A model generated the notes under the pieces. That model was not told where the DNA came from. It saw only the letters and a list, made by a program, of their open reading frames with translations, and did not search any database. 64,000 nt of DNA from Paraburkholderia fungorum (GTDB lineage: Bacteria > Pseudomonadota > Gammaproteobacteria > Burkholderiales > Burkholderiaceae): contig NZ_FNKP01000003.1 in the NCBI RefSeq assembly GCF_900099835.1, forward strand, positions 682,001 through 746,000, given 5' to 3'. A program made the translations under genes and the position numbers. This document shows positions 47,376 through 56,061 of the stretch, piece by piece; the stretch's first letter is position 1; the number at the start of each line of letters is the position of its first letter.

Positions 47376-48377
47376 TCAAACGCTGGCGACTTCGCAAGCT
47401 GCGGCGAGAAGCTCGACCGATGCAAGGCGCTCGGCGTAACTGGAGACAGGCGAATCGATCACGAACTCCTCGATACCGAAGCGCTCGCTGAGCCGGTCGA
47501 GTTCGCGATGAACGTCTTCGGGGGTGCCCGCGATGACGTAAGGACGCTGTTCGTCGATGCGATAACCGGATGCGCCGGTCTGACGCGCAAACTCTTCTGC
47601 GGCTTGTGCGCTGCCCAGATTGAAGCTCTGTCCATTCGACAGTTGCAGCTTGAAGATGCGCAGCGGACCTACCAGTTGCGCGGCCTGCTCTTTCGTCTCT
47701 GCAGCGAATGCAAACAGGGCGAGTAGCGGCGCGCGCCCGCTTGCGTCGCGATAGGTTTGAATGGAGCGTTCGATGTTCGCATCGTCGCCATTGAAATGCC
47801 CAGCGTAGCAGAACGACCACCCATAACGCGCCGCCAGCGCAGCGCTCTCGGCGCTTCCACCCAGCAGAATCCGTTCTGGCGATTCTGGCGGCACAGGCAT
47901 AGCCTGCGCGCCGGCTAACGGATGATCGTCCGCAACACCAGCACCGAGGAATGCATCGAGTTCCGCGAGTTGACCCGCAAAATCGGGCTTCTTCGATTTG
48001 TCGTGAAACCACTGCAATGCACGCGTAGTCGACGGCAATCCGCCGGGCGCTTTACCGACGCCGAGATCGACGCGCCCGGGCGCAAGCGAAGCGAGCAGCC
48101 GGAAGTTCTCCGCCACTTTGAACGGGCTGTAATGCTGAAGCATCACGCCACCCGAACCAATGCGAATCTTCGAGGTATGAGCCAGCAGATGTGAAACGAC
48201 AATCTCCGGCGCGGAGCTGGCGAGACCCGGCGCGCCGTGATGCTCCGCGACCCAGAAGCGATGGTAACCGAGCCGCTCCGCCGCCTGCGCCAATGCGATG
48301 GTGAATTTGAGTGCATCGGCTGCGGTTGCACCGTCGGCAATGGGACTTTTGTCGAGCAGGGAAATTGAATAGGACAT
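47376..48377 (-). CDS. Flavin-dependent oxidoreductase, MsnO8-type LLM
   Basis: A 333-residue LLM-family oxidoreductase beginning SYSISLLDKSPIADGATAADAL, typical of the MsnO8 subgroup, with YHRFWVAEHHGAPGLASSAPEI and RIGSGGVMLQHYSPFKVAENF. It lies 35 bases before the second monooxygenase, in the same operon. The Bacillus YtmO/CmoO protein belongs to the same size class and neighbourhood. The longer frame to 48494 is not supported by any RBS; the ATG at 48377 gives the family N-terminus. Confidence 0.9.
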   Translation of the reverse strand: MSYSISLLDKSPIADGATAADALKFTIALAQAAERLGYHRFWVAEHHGAPGLASSAPEIVVSHLLAHTSKIRIGSGGVMLQHYSPFKVAENFRLLASLAPGRVDLGVGKAPGGLPSTTRALQWFHDKSKKPDFAGQLAELDAFLGAGVADDHPLAGAQAMPVPPESPERILLGGSAESAALAARYGWSFCYAGHFNGDDANIERSIQTYRDASGRAPLLALFAFAAETKEQAAQLVGPLRIFKLQLSNGQSFNLGSAQAAEEFARQTGASGYRIDEQRPYVIAGTPEDVHRELDRLSERFGIEEFVIDSPVSSYAERLASVELLAAACEVASV

Positions 48378-48540
48378 GATTTGTGACGACTCGTCTCGGG
48401 CAATTGTCGTTAGCACTTGCTGGGTGCGCGTACTTTGACGTAAAGGCAAACTGCTCTGATTAATTATCACCGAACCCCACTCCAGTACTTTCACTAAATA
48501 GAGCTATCCATATGAAGGTTTCAGGGTGGAGATTCGGCTG

Positions 48541-48840
48541 CTAAAACAGATATTTCTCTCAGTGGTAATAGGACTCGCCGTTCACGCCGGTCTGAGATGA
48601 AGCCGTTTCATATTGAATACCGGGCAACCGGTTATCGGCGGGCAAAGTCTTCGGGTAAACGTTGAACAGATTGTTGGCGCGAACCGCCAACATGAGGGTG
48701 AGTTTCGGCAGCGGATTGAGCGCCAGTCCGAGATCGAAATTCGTGGATTTTTCAGGCTTCAGCGGAGCCGCGCCGGTCGGTTCCACCCTGTGAATATTTT
48801 GTTCATCGATGCCCTGAATATGAATCGCTTTTTCTGGTGT
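48541..48840 (-). pseudogene. TonB-dependent receptor remnant
   Basis: The frame reads IQGIDEQN, then VEPTGAAPLKPEKSTNFDLG, then jumps straight to RANNLFNVYPKTLPADNR and GVNGESYYH. The first part belongs to a mid-barrel strand, the second to the receptor C-terminus; about a hundred residues normally between them are missing. An in-frame TGA follows YYH, and EKYLF with a second stop follows, matching the terminal Phe of outer-membrane barrels. No plug or N-terminal half exists upstream. It is a dead gene with an internal deletion. Confidence 0.75.
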
Positions 48841-49011
48841 TCACGCAATCTCGCGGACGTGCGCAATCACCCTGCGGTTGTGCAGGTGAGAACACCTTTG
48901 GCTAAAGAGAAGTTCTTAAACACCGAGGAGCGGTCTACATTTGCGCGGACGCATGCGGGCGGATAGCAATGGCCGCTTCTTGATGTTTTGCATGGCAGAA
49001 AAATCATCGCC

Positions 49012-49049
49012 GCCGTCATCCCGGCGTTGGCATCGACCGGGATGACGGC
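49012..49049 (-). terminator. Terminator of the second binding-protein gene
   Basis: A 13-bp perfect stem (GCCGTCATCCCGG and CCGGGATGACGGC, 12-base loop) lies 10 bases after the stop of the gene at 49059. On the minus strand the stem is followed within 7 bases by a T-run. Confidence 0.75.
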
Positions 49050-49058
49050 TTTGCTTTA

Positions 49059-50000
49059 TCAGAGTTTTGGCAAGCCCGGCGGATTGGTCGCGGCCTTGTT
49101 GATAGCCTCGGAATCCAGATTCCATTTATCCAGAATCTGATGGTACTTCCCGTCCGCGATCAGATCGTTCAGCGACGTGGTGAGCGGATCGGCGAGACCG
49201 CTGCCCCGGCGGGTCGTGATCGCCACTTCGGCGGTACGCGGCCAGCCGCCGCTGACAGTACCGACCTGGTGCAGTTTCCCTTGCCGCGCCGCGACATAAG
49301 CCAGCATCGCATTGACACTAAAAATCGCGTCGGCGCGTCCGGCCTGCAGCGCGACTTCCCGCACCGCCTCGTCATCGTAGTATTGAATGCTGAGTGGCTT
49401 CAGACCGTGCGCCACGTTTTCCTTGTCCCATTCCAGCAGAATCTTTTCCTGATTCGTGCCGGCATCGGTGATGATTCGCAGACCCGCGACATCCTTCGGT
49501 TCCTTGATCGACATAATCTTGCTATCGACCTTCGTATAGAAACCGAGTTGGTCCCTTCGATACGTCGAGAAATCGAATTTCTCCTTGCGCTCCTCGGTCA
49601 CGGTCACGTTCGAAATCACTGCGTCGACCTTGCCCGACGCGAGCGCCAGCGGCCAGTCCGCCCATGCAACCGGAACCAGCTTCAGCTTCTTTCCAATGCT
49701 GTCGGCGACGAGTTGCGCGAGGTCCGGGTCGAAGCCGACCACTGTCTTCTCGTCGGTCGCGTAGGTGCTAAGCGGCGGCAACGCCACCGCAATGCCCACT
49801 GTCAACGAGTCGTTCTGCACAAACCTGAAGCTCGTGGGCAGGGACTTGATCGCGTCCTTGTCCTGATCCGCGCGAATGTGGATACGTTGCTCGGGCGTCA
49901 GATCCAGCGTATTGGCCGCGAAGGCTGTTGAACCGAGGCCGAAGACCACAACTGCAATCGCGCTCAGCACGAGCGACTTGCGAATGTTTCCACTCGTCAT
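49059..50000 (-). CDS. ABC transporter substrate-binding protein, amino-acid type (2)
   Basis: A 313-residue paralogue of the binding protein at 43170: signal peptide (cut near AFA-AN), SBP domain with LPPLSTYATDEKTVVGFDPDLAQLVADSIG, SGKVDAVISNVTVTEERKEKFDFSTYR and the same C-terminus NPPGLPKL. It stands apart from the transporter genes, with its own terminator, and probably feeds the same fused permease-ATPase with a different ligand. It lies 48 bases after the GNAT gene. Confidence 0.9.
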   Translation of the reverse strand: MTSGNIRKSLVLSAIAVVVFGLGSTAFAANTLDLTPEQRIHIRADQDKDAIKSLPTSFRFVQNDSLTVGIAVALPPLSTYATDEKTVVGFDPDLAQLVADSIGKKLKLVPVAWADWPLALASGKVDAVISNVTVTEERKEKFDFSTYRRDQLGFYTKVDSKIMSIKEPKDVAGLRIITDAGTNQEKILLEWDKENVAHGLKPLSIQYYDDEAVREVALQAGRADAIFSVNAMLAYVAARQGKLHQVGTVSGGWPRTAEVAITTRRGSGLADPLTTSLNDLIADGKYHQILDKWNLDSEAINKAATNPPGLPKL

Positions 50001-50048
50001 GATTGGGGTTTCCTTAGGTTATCTACGAAGCGGTTTGCCAGCGCGGAT

Positions 50049-50606
50049 TTACTTGCGCCACTCGGCGGGTACCGCGAGTTCGGCTTTTCTCAGATCGTCG
50101 AGGCTGCTGGTTCGCGCGGGCTCCAGCAGATCTTTGCCGAAGGGCAAATGAAGAATCACCTGAGGATCGAGCGAGGTATCGAATAACGGCGCGTAGCCGG
50201 AATCGACATATAAACCCCACGCTTCCGGTTGCCGGAAACCTGTCGTGAGATAAACACGGCTGTAGCCTTGCCGGATAGCGCGCGCTTCGAGTTGCTGAAG
50301 CACCTGCCTCGCCAGTCCCTGCCGGCGGAAATCACCGTGCGTCCATACACGCTTCAATTCGGCGGTACGTTCGTCGTAAAGTTTGAATGCGCCGCCGCCT
50401 ATCGTCTGTCCATCGCGGAGCAGCAACACGAATGCACCATGCGGTGGCGCGAATAATTCGGCGGGATAGCGGGCAAGTTCCTGTGCAGCGGTCACGCCCT
50501 TGGCCCTGAAGTCCTGGTATCGGGTGTCGTACTCGATGGTCAGAGCGTCGATGAGGGGTTTGGCGCGCGGATCTAGCGGCGTGGTATCGAGGAAGCTGTC
50601 GCTCAT
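50049..50606 (-). CDS. GNAT-family N-acetyltransferase
   Basis: A 185-residue GNAT enzyme: the acetyl-CoA-binding motif reads RRQGLARQVLQQLEARAIRQG (central QGLARQVL), followed by YLTTGFRQPEAWGLYVDSGYAP. It transfers acetyl to an amino group. Being next to two LLM monooxygenases and a cystine-type transporter, it parallels the SnaA/YtmI acetyltransferase that N-acetylates S-alkylcysteines before oxidation (inference). The RBS before ATG 50606 is weak. Confidence 0.82.
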   Translation of the reverse strand: MSDSFLDTTPLDPRAKPLIDALTIEYDTRYQDFRAKGVTAAQELARYPAELFAPPHGAFVLLLRDGQTIGGGAFKLYDERTAELKRVWTHGDFRRQGLARQVLQQLEARAIRQGYSRVYLTTGFRQPEAWGLYVDSGYAPLFDTSLDPQVILHLPFGKDLLEPARTSSLDDLRKAELAVPAEWRK

Positions 50607-50982
50607 TGTTGTGAAGGGCTGAGGTTATGCGTGCGCTTTGGTACGCACTGCACGGGCTATCGCCATCTTTATGACGCTGTAGCGGCTTTCATTGAAAGCC
50701 AGTACTGCATCACTTCTTGATTGAGATGGCTACGATAGCGCTCAGGCAACTTCCACCAAACCAACTAATTGGTATAAACAAATCAACGGCCGATACTGGA
50801 TGAATTGCTATTTAAGAGCAATTATTCATTTCGAATTTAATTCCAATCGAGCGTATTTAATGCTGTTGAACTGGATTGAGATCGGTATGACGGGATTAAT
50901 TGCGATGGCTTGCAGCCTGAGTTTTTATAGGCCGGGCCATCGCAATGGGTGCAACAGGTTCTTCGTTAGAGCAAGGGCGTAT
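50607..50982. other. AT-rich intergenic region
   Basis: About 375 bases, clearly richer in A/T than its surroundings, between the GNAT gene and the SDR debris. It must hold the GNAT promoter. No gene, palindrome of note, or mobile-element end was recognised. Confidence 0.4.
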
Positions 50983-51054
50983 TCAGAGCACCGCCAACCA
51001 TCCGCCGTCGACATAAATAATCTGCCCGTTCACATAGCTCGAAGCCTGGGTCAT
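50983..51054 (-). pseudogene. Short-chain dehydrogenase remnant
   Basis: The 23-codon frame reads MTQ then ASSYVNGQIIYVDGGWLAVL and a stop. The latter is the diagnostic C-terminus of glucose/gluconate-dehydrogenase-type SDRs. The start-like MTQ is fused directly to it, so the whole catalytic body is missing. The ATG overlaps the stop of an upstream short frame (to 51158) as ATGA, as if two coupled genes had been collapsed by a deletion. Confidence 0.65.
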
Positions 51055-51169
51055 GCGGTTTCCTTTTGAAATTGGCGAGACTCGCCCGCAATCGCGCTGC
51101 CATTCACGCGGATTGCGAGCGTGCCGACGCGGTCTTCGAATCTTAGCTTGAACCGCAATCAGGCAGCCG

Positions 51170-52021
51170 TCACTTCGGATAGAGAAGCGAGCGCACTTCA
51201 GTCAGGTCGTTCTGCAGCGTTTGCGCGAGGTCTGTCATACCGAAGAACTTCAGGTATTCGGGAATCTGTTGCACCAGCATTTCAAATCCGGCGTGAGCCG
51301 CAATGCCGCGTTGCGCACACGCCTTCAGCAACGGCGTAGGTTCGCGGGTCATGATGATGTCCACCACCGACGCGCCCTCGTCCACCCGAAGCACGTCGAC
51401 CGGCAGTGGATCGTCCGCCTTCAGTCCTTGCGACGTGCAATTGACGATCAGGTCATAGCCCGCCGGATCGGCGCTTTCAGCGACCGACACGATGTTGCCG
51501 AACACCGGCGCCAAACGCGCGACCAGTTCGGCAGCACGCGCCGCCGTGCGGTTGTAGATAGCCAGATGGCCCACGCCTCGCTGTGCCAGCGCGGCGGCCA
51601 CGGCCTGGCCGCCTCCGCCCGCACCGACCACGAGCACACGTCGGCCGGCAAGCGGAATGCCGAAATAATCCAGCCCGTTGACGAAGCCAAGACCGTCGAA
51701 CAGCGCGCCTTCAATCGCGCCGTCGTCGCCGCGTCGCACGGCATTCACCGCGCCCGCGATCTGTGCAAGCGGATCGCATCGATCCATCAGGTTCTGCATC
51801 GCGGCCTTGTGCGGAATCGTCACCCACATGCCGCCGACATTCCCCGCTGCCATCGTATGACGCACGAAACCGGCGAGGCTCGCGGGGGGCACTTTCATGG
51901 GCACCAGCACGGCGTCCACGTTGTGCCGCTGGAAAAGATGGTTGTAGATCTCGGGGGCGCGCACTTGAGCGACAGGGTCGCCGACGATCATGAATACTTG
52001 GGTATTGCCGGTAATGGTCAT
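51170..52021 (-). CDS. Shikimate-dehydrogenase-like NAD(P)-dependent oxidoreductase
   Basis: A 283-residue AroE-superfamily protein: N-terminal substrate domain with VTIPHKAAM (catalytic Lys) and C-terminal Rossmann domain (VLVVGAGGGGQAVAAAL). The Ser-x-Ser substrate motif of true AroE (HSLSP) is replaced by AQVRAP and the NTD motif by LFDG, so it belongs to the AroE-like groups used in catabolism rather than aromatic synthesis. Last intact gene of the catabolic operon. The start at 52021 is by homology; 52054 is possible. Confidence 0.82.
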   Translation of the reverse strand: MTITGNTQVFMIVGDPVAQVRAPEIYNHLFQRHNVDAVLVPMKVPPASLAGFVRHTMAAGNVGGMWVTIPHKAAMQNLMDRCDPLAQIAGAVNAVRRGDDGAIEGALFDGLGFVNGLDYFGIPLAGRRVLVVGAGGGGQAVAAALAQRGVGHLAIYNRTAARAAELVARLAPVFGNIVSVAESADPAGYDLIVNCTSQGLKADDPLPVDVLRVDEGASVVDIIMTREPTPLLKACAQRGIAAHAGFEMLVQQIPEYLKFFGMTDLAQTLQNDLTEVRSLLYPK

Positions 52022-52073
52022 CAAAATCGAGGTCTGAGGTGGTAACCGAAACATGCCTGCAAGAGGGTCGGCT

Positions 52074-52898
52074 TCAAAAGCCGAACAGGCTGCGCGGAGT
52101 GTCCCACAAGACGCGCCGGCGTGCGTTGGAGTCGGGAATCAGGCGCTGGATCAGCGTCAACAGCGGCGCGTAATCCATCCGTACCGGCGAGCGCAGGAAC
52201 GGCCAGTCCGAACCCCACACACAACGATCCGGCCCGAACGTGCGAAGCAGTTGCAACGCGAACGGCTGCGCATCTTCGTACGGGTAATCGAGTTGCGAAA
52301 TCTTTTGCAGCCCCGAAAGCTTGACCACGGTTCGGCCCGCGTCGGCGAGACGAAGCAGTGCCTGAAAGCCCGGCTGGTTCAAACCCGCAGCCGCTTCGGG
52401 ACGGCCGCAATGGTCGATCAGCACTCGCGTCGACGTGCGCGCGATCAACGGTTCCAATGCAATCAGCTGATCGCCGATGACCTGTATTTGCGCGAACATA
52501 TCGAGGTCGGCAAGCGTGTCGAAGAGAGAGTCGGCATCGCTCATCGCTTCGACACCTTCCATCGCCGGGTTGAACGCGACGCCCACGACGCCCGCACGCT
52601 TCATCTCCACGAGCGTCGCGCGGCTCACGTCGTTGTCCACCACGGCGATACCCTTGAAGCGATTGCCGCCCTGCCCGATCGCGTCAAGCATGCAGCGGTT
52701 GTCGGTGCGATAGCCGCTCGTTGGACCGACCAGCAGCGCGTGCTGTACGCCGCACGCGTCCATTACGCGAGCGAATTGCGCAGCGGTGCCGATCTCCTGC
52801 ATCGACGGACGATACGCGGTGTCGTCGCGATACGGAAAGCGCACCGGATCGAAAATATGATTATGACAGTCGATTTTTTCTTCGTCGAAAATGGTCAT
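52074..52898 (-). CDS. Amidohydrolase_2 family hydrolase
   Basis: A 274-residue TIM-barrel hydrolase related to 2-pyrone-4,6-dicarboxylate lactonase. Motifs: IDCHNHIFDP (HxH), VLIDHCGRPE, and VWGSDWPFLRSPV (Asp). It should hydrolyse a lactone or similar ring. It overlaps the preceding gene by ATGA and is likely co-translated. The precise substrate is not predictable. Confidence 0.87.
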   Translation of the reverse strand: MTIFDEEKIDCHNHIFDPVRFPYRDDTAYRPSMQEIGTAAQFARVMDACGVQHALLVGPTSGYRTDNRCMLDAIGQGGNRFKGIAVVDNDVSRATLVEMKRAGVVGVAFNPAMEGVEAMSDADSLFDTLADLDMFAQIQVIGDQLIALEPLIARTSTRVLIDHCGRPEAAAGLNQPGFQALLRLADAGRTVVKLSGLQKISQLDYPYEDAQPFALQLLRTFGPDRCVWGSDWPFLRSPVRMDYAPLLTLIQRLIPDSNARRRVLWDTPRSLFGF

Positions 52899-53743
52899 TG
52901 ACGAGATGCTCCAGACAGTTCGTAACGGTAGTGCGAAGACGCCAGCATATCGCGCGTGCTGCGATAGGCGAGTTCGAGCCGCTCATCGGCGGGCAGTGAC
53001 GGCAATGGCATTTCGACGCCGAGCGTCGTTCCCGCAGGCAAAGCGTTCAGCAATTCGCCCAAAGGCAACGCACCTTGCCCAGGCGGCAAGCGGCCGGCGC
53101 GTGCTTCGAGAATCGTCGCGTCGTCGCCGATTGGGTCGATGGACGATGCATCGCAAAGCTGAACCGCACGCACCATGTGCTCGGGCAGCGCGCGGACATC
53201 GGCGGGAGATCCGCCCGAGCGCGTGAGATGCAATGCATCGACGAGAATCGCGAGGTTGGCGCTGCCCGCGCGTTCGACCATCGCGCGCGCCTGGTGCAGC
53301 GTGCCGACATGACGCCAGCGCATGAATTCCAGATCGACGCGTAAGCCGGACCGCGCCGCGAGTTCGCACAACGCGGCAAGGTTCGCCGCGAGTCGCGCGG
53401 CATCGGGGTCGTCGCCGGAAACCGTCACGCAACGCGCGCCGAGATCGGCGGCGGCATCGAACATCGGCGCAAACGAGGCGACGTCGATGTCGGGCATGAC
53501 CGGAATGAACTCGACGTCATGCACCGAGACGCCTTCGTCTGCGAGAACACGCCGCAATTCGCGATGCGCGCTGCTTCCCACGAGAGAGGGATACGCAACC
53601 GCGCCAGGGGCGGTCGGGTTCAGCCTCAGGCCGACCGCGCCGAAGCCCGCGCGCGCGGCGTGCCGCACCAGTTCGCACGGCGTCAGTTCCAGCGCGGTGA
53701 GATGCGCGACCGCCAGCTTCGGCGCTACGGTCAGCGGGTTCAA
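52895..53743 (-). CDS. Xylose-isomerase-like TIM-barrel protein
   Basis: A 282-residue AP-endonuclease-2/sugar-phosphate-isomerase type barrel. Metal-site candidates are VDLEFMRWRHVG (Glu), LAILVDALHLTRSGG (Asp and His) and TLGVEMPLPSL (Glu). The start is TTG at 53743, whose last two bases lie in the TGA of the SDR gene; a good GGGAGG is 8 bases upstream. The relatives include sugar epimerases and 3-dehydroshikimate dehydratases, so either role fits the operon. Confidence 0.82.
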   Translation of the reverse strand: MNPLTVAPKLAVAHLTALELTPCELVRHAARAGFGAVGLRLNPTAPGAVAYPSLVGSSAHRELRRVLADEGVSVHDVEFIPVMPDIDVASFAPMFDAAADLGARCVTVSGDDPDAARLAANLAALCELAARSGLRVDLEFMRWRHVGTLHQARAMVERAGSANLAILVDALHLTRSGGSPADVRALPEHMVRAVQLCDASSIDPIGDDATILEARAGRLPPGQGALPLGELLNALPAGTTLGVEMPLPSLPADERLELAYRSTRDMLASSHYRYELSGASRQ

Positions 53744-54480
53744 TAGGTGGCCCTCCCGCCGGTCAGATCGAACGTGAAGCCGCTGGTAAAGCTGCATTCG
53801 GGACTTGCGATCCAGCTCACCATCGCGCCGACTTCGTCGATCTGAAGGAAGCGGCCCATCGGGATTTTCGCCTTGCTCGCTTCGATGTGCGCGTCGGACA
53901 TCTCGCTGAACAGTTCGGTCTCGACCATCGCGGGCGCGACGCAGTTGATCAGCACGTTGTCTTTCGCCAACTCTTTCGCGGCCGCTTTCGTGAACGCGAT
54001 CACACCCGCTTTCGCCGCCGAGTACCCTGAAATGAACTGCACGCCCTCCTTGCCCGCAATCGACGCCACATTGACGATGCGGCCGCCGCCCCGCGCGCGC
54101 ATGTGCGGAATCGCGACGCGGCAGCAGTAAAACACGCTGTTCAGATCGACGGCGATCACGCGTTGCCATGCATCGACCGGATACTCCCAGCACGGCGCGA
54201 CCGGCCCGTTGATGCCCGCGTTATTGACGAGGATATCGACATGCCGCACTTTATCGAGCGTGACCGCAAAAGCCTGTTCAACCGATTCGATCGATGCAAC
54301 GTCCACCTGCTGCACATGATCCGGCTCGAAGCCCAACTGCTCCGCGCCGCACTCGCCGACATTCAGATCCCACACCACGACACGCGCGCCGTCCGCTTTC
54401 AGTTTCTTCGCGATGCCCAGACCGATGCCGCGCGCGGCGCCCGTGACGATAGCCACTTTTCCTTCGTGATAGCGAGTCAT
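53740..54480 (-). CDS. Short-chain dehydrogenase/reductase
   Basis: A 246-residue classical SDR: TGAARGIGLG (cofactor), NNAGING, catalytic Ser in NVASIAGKEG and YSAAK, then the C-terminal GFTFDLTGGRATY. It probably oxidises a hydroxyl group of the growth substrate with NAD(P). Its stop overlaps the TTG start of the TIM-barrel gene, and it lies 15 bases after the transporter gene. Confidence 0.9.
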   Translation of the reverse strand: MTRYHEGKVAIVTGAARGIGLGIAKKLKADGARVVVWDLNVGECGAEQLGFEPDHVQQVDVASIESVEQAFAVTLDKVRHVDILVNNAGINGPVAPCWEYPVDAWQRVIAVDLNSVFYCCRVAIPHMRARGGGRIVNVASIAGKEGVQFISGYSAAKAGVIAFTKAAAKELAKDNVLINCVAPAMVETELFSEMSDAHIEASKAKIPMGRFLQIDEVGAMVSWIASPECSFTSGFTFDLTGGRATY

Positions 54481-54495
54481 ATCCAGCTTGTTCCT

Positions 54496-55827
54496 TTAAA
54501 TGAGGTTGTTCGGTAGTTCGATGCGCTTGATATCGCCGACCACGAAAATGTACGAAAGCGCGCCAACCAGCGTGACCGCCGAGATAAAAGCCAGCGCATA
54601 GACGAACGATCCGGTCGCATTGACGATCAGGCCGATGACCAGCGGCGTGACGATTCCCGCCGCGTTGGCGAACAGATTGAAGAGACCGCCGCTCAAGCCG
54701 AGCAAACCCTTCGGCGCGATGTCGGAGACGATCATCCATGCAAGCGCCGACATGCCTTGCGCAAAGTACGCGACGCACAGAATCGCGATCACCATTGGCG
54801 TGGATTCGACATAGTTGGCGAGAACGATGCTCGACGCGGCCAGCAGTCCCGCGATCACCGGCAGCTTGCGCGACCAGTTCAGCGAGATGCCCCGGCGCAG
54901 CATCGCGTCGGAAATCCAGCCACCGGCGAGCGTACCGACCGACGCGGCGATAAACGGCAGCACGGCGATCAGCCCGACTCGCAGCCACGGCATATGACGC
55001 TCGGTCACGAGGTAAGTCGGGAACCACGTCAGGAAAAACACGTTGGTCGAATTGCACGCGAACTGGCCGATGCAGATGCCGAGCATGCTGCGGCGTTTCA
55101 ACAGTGCGCCGATATCGGACCAGCGGAAGTGCGTCGCCTTCTGGCTTCCGTCGACCACACCGCCGCCATTCGCGATGTAATCGAGTTCCGCGCGATTCGC
55201 GCTTTTCGATTGATGCGGCTCGTGAAAACGCATCAGCCAGATACCGCCGAACACGACACCGACCGTGCCGACAATGCCGAACAGCGTGCGCCATCCATAG
55301 CGCTGTTCGAGCCAGAACAGCAGCGGACTCAGAAAGGCGAGGCCGACGTACTCGGCGAAGGTATAGATGCCGGTTGCGCGGGCGCGCTCGCTCTGCGGAA
55401 ACCAGATCGCCACCACGCGGCTATTGGTCGGAAAACACGGCGCCTCGGCGATGCCGATCAGCAGACGCATGATCAGCAGCGACACGAAGCCGGTTGCGAG
55501 TCCCTGCAATCCGGTGAAAAGCGACCACAGCGTGAGCGCGAAGAAATAGGTCCAGCGGGTGCCGACGCGGTCCAGCATCACGCCGCCGGGAATCTGCGAG
55601 GCGGTGTAGGTCCACGAGAAGGCAGAGAAGATCACGCCCATCAGCGCCGGATTGAGGCCGAGTTCGTGGCTCATGCTCGGCGCGGCAATGCCGGCGACGC
55701 TGCGATCGAGATAGTTGATCATCGTGCCGACCGCCAGCAGCGCGAGGATGCCGAAGCGGGCGCGGGTGCGCCGCGCGGTTGTCGCCATGTCGAGTGACGC
55801 GACGCCGGACTGGGTTGCGTGATTCAT
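54496..55827 (-). CDS. MFS transporter of the anion:cation symporter (ACS) type
   Basis: A 443-residue 12-helix transporter. N-terminal MINYLDRSVAGIAAPSMSHELGL and later GIAEAPCFPTNSRVVAIWFP are typical of ACS members (GudP, ExuT, phthalate and quinate types) that take up organic acids. A GGAG-rich RBS precedes ATG 55827. First gene of the leftward catabolic operon. Confidence 0.9.
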   Translation of the reverse strand: MNHATQSGVASLDMATTARRTRARFGILALLAVGTMINYLDRSVAGIAAPSMSHELGLNPALMGVIFSAFSWTYTASQIPGGVMLDRVGTRWTYFFALTLWSLFTGLQGLATGFVSLLIMRLLIGIAEAPCFPTNSRVVAIWFPQSERARATGIYTFAEYVGLAFLSPLLFWLEQRYGWRTLFGIVGTVGVVFGGIWLMRFHEPHQSKSANRAELDYIANGGGVVDGSQKATHFRWSDIGALLKRRSMLGICIGQFACNSTNVFFLTWFPTYLVTERHMPWLRVGLIAVLPFIAASVGTLAGGWISDAMLRRGISLNWSRKLPVIAGLLAASSIVLANYVESTPMVIAILCVAYFAQGMSALAWMIVSDIAPKGLLGLSGGLFNLFANAAGIVTPLVIGLIVNATGSFVYALAFISAVTLVGALSYIFVVGDIKRIELPNNLI

Positions 55828-56017
55828 CGTGTCTCCTTCCTGTCTGCTTTTTTAGCGCGTCCCGCGAGCCGGTCCGCGGATCGTTCGGGCCGCCGCTTTC
55901 ACCGGTGCAGCGCCACTTTCGCGGTGCCGGGGACGCCATGCGGAAGCCGGGGCTTCCGTTGAGCAGATACTAGATAGTTGTCGTCAGCTTGTCGTATGCC
56001 GAGATTCAGCTACCCTA

Positions 56018-56030
56018 TAACTTTTGGTTA
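56018..56030. promoter_or_regulatory. Candidate LysR operator
   Basis: TAAC-TTTTG-GTTA is a perfect dyad fitting the LysR T-N11-A rule, 32 bases before the divergent LysR gene. It would control the MFS-SDR operon and the regulator itself. Assignment is by position. Confidence 0.5.
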
Positions 56031-56061
56031 AGATCCCCGGATTACATCTTCTGGAGGACGC

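Noticed and set aside
48559..48786. Genuine 75-residue small protein
   Set aside because: Its sequence is two non-adjacent TonB-receptor segments joined, and the reading continues in frame past the stop to a barrel-like C-terminus, so it is a pseudogene.
50800..51069. 89-codon plus-strand frame in the intergenic region
   Set aside because: No RBS; it runs antisense across the SDR remnant, which explains its composition.
51170..52021. Housekeeping shikimate dehydrogenase AroE
   Set aside because: The Ser-x-Ser and NTD motifs of true AroE are replaced, and the gene sits inside a catabolic operon.
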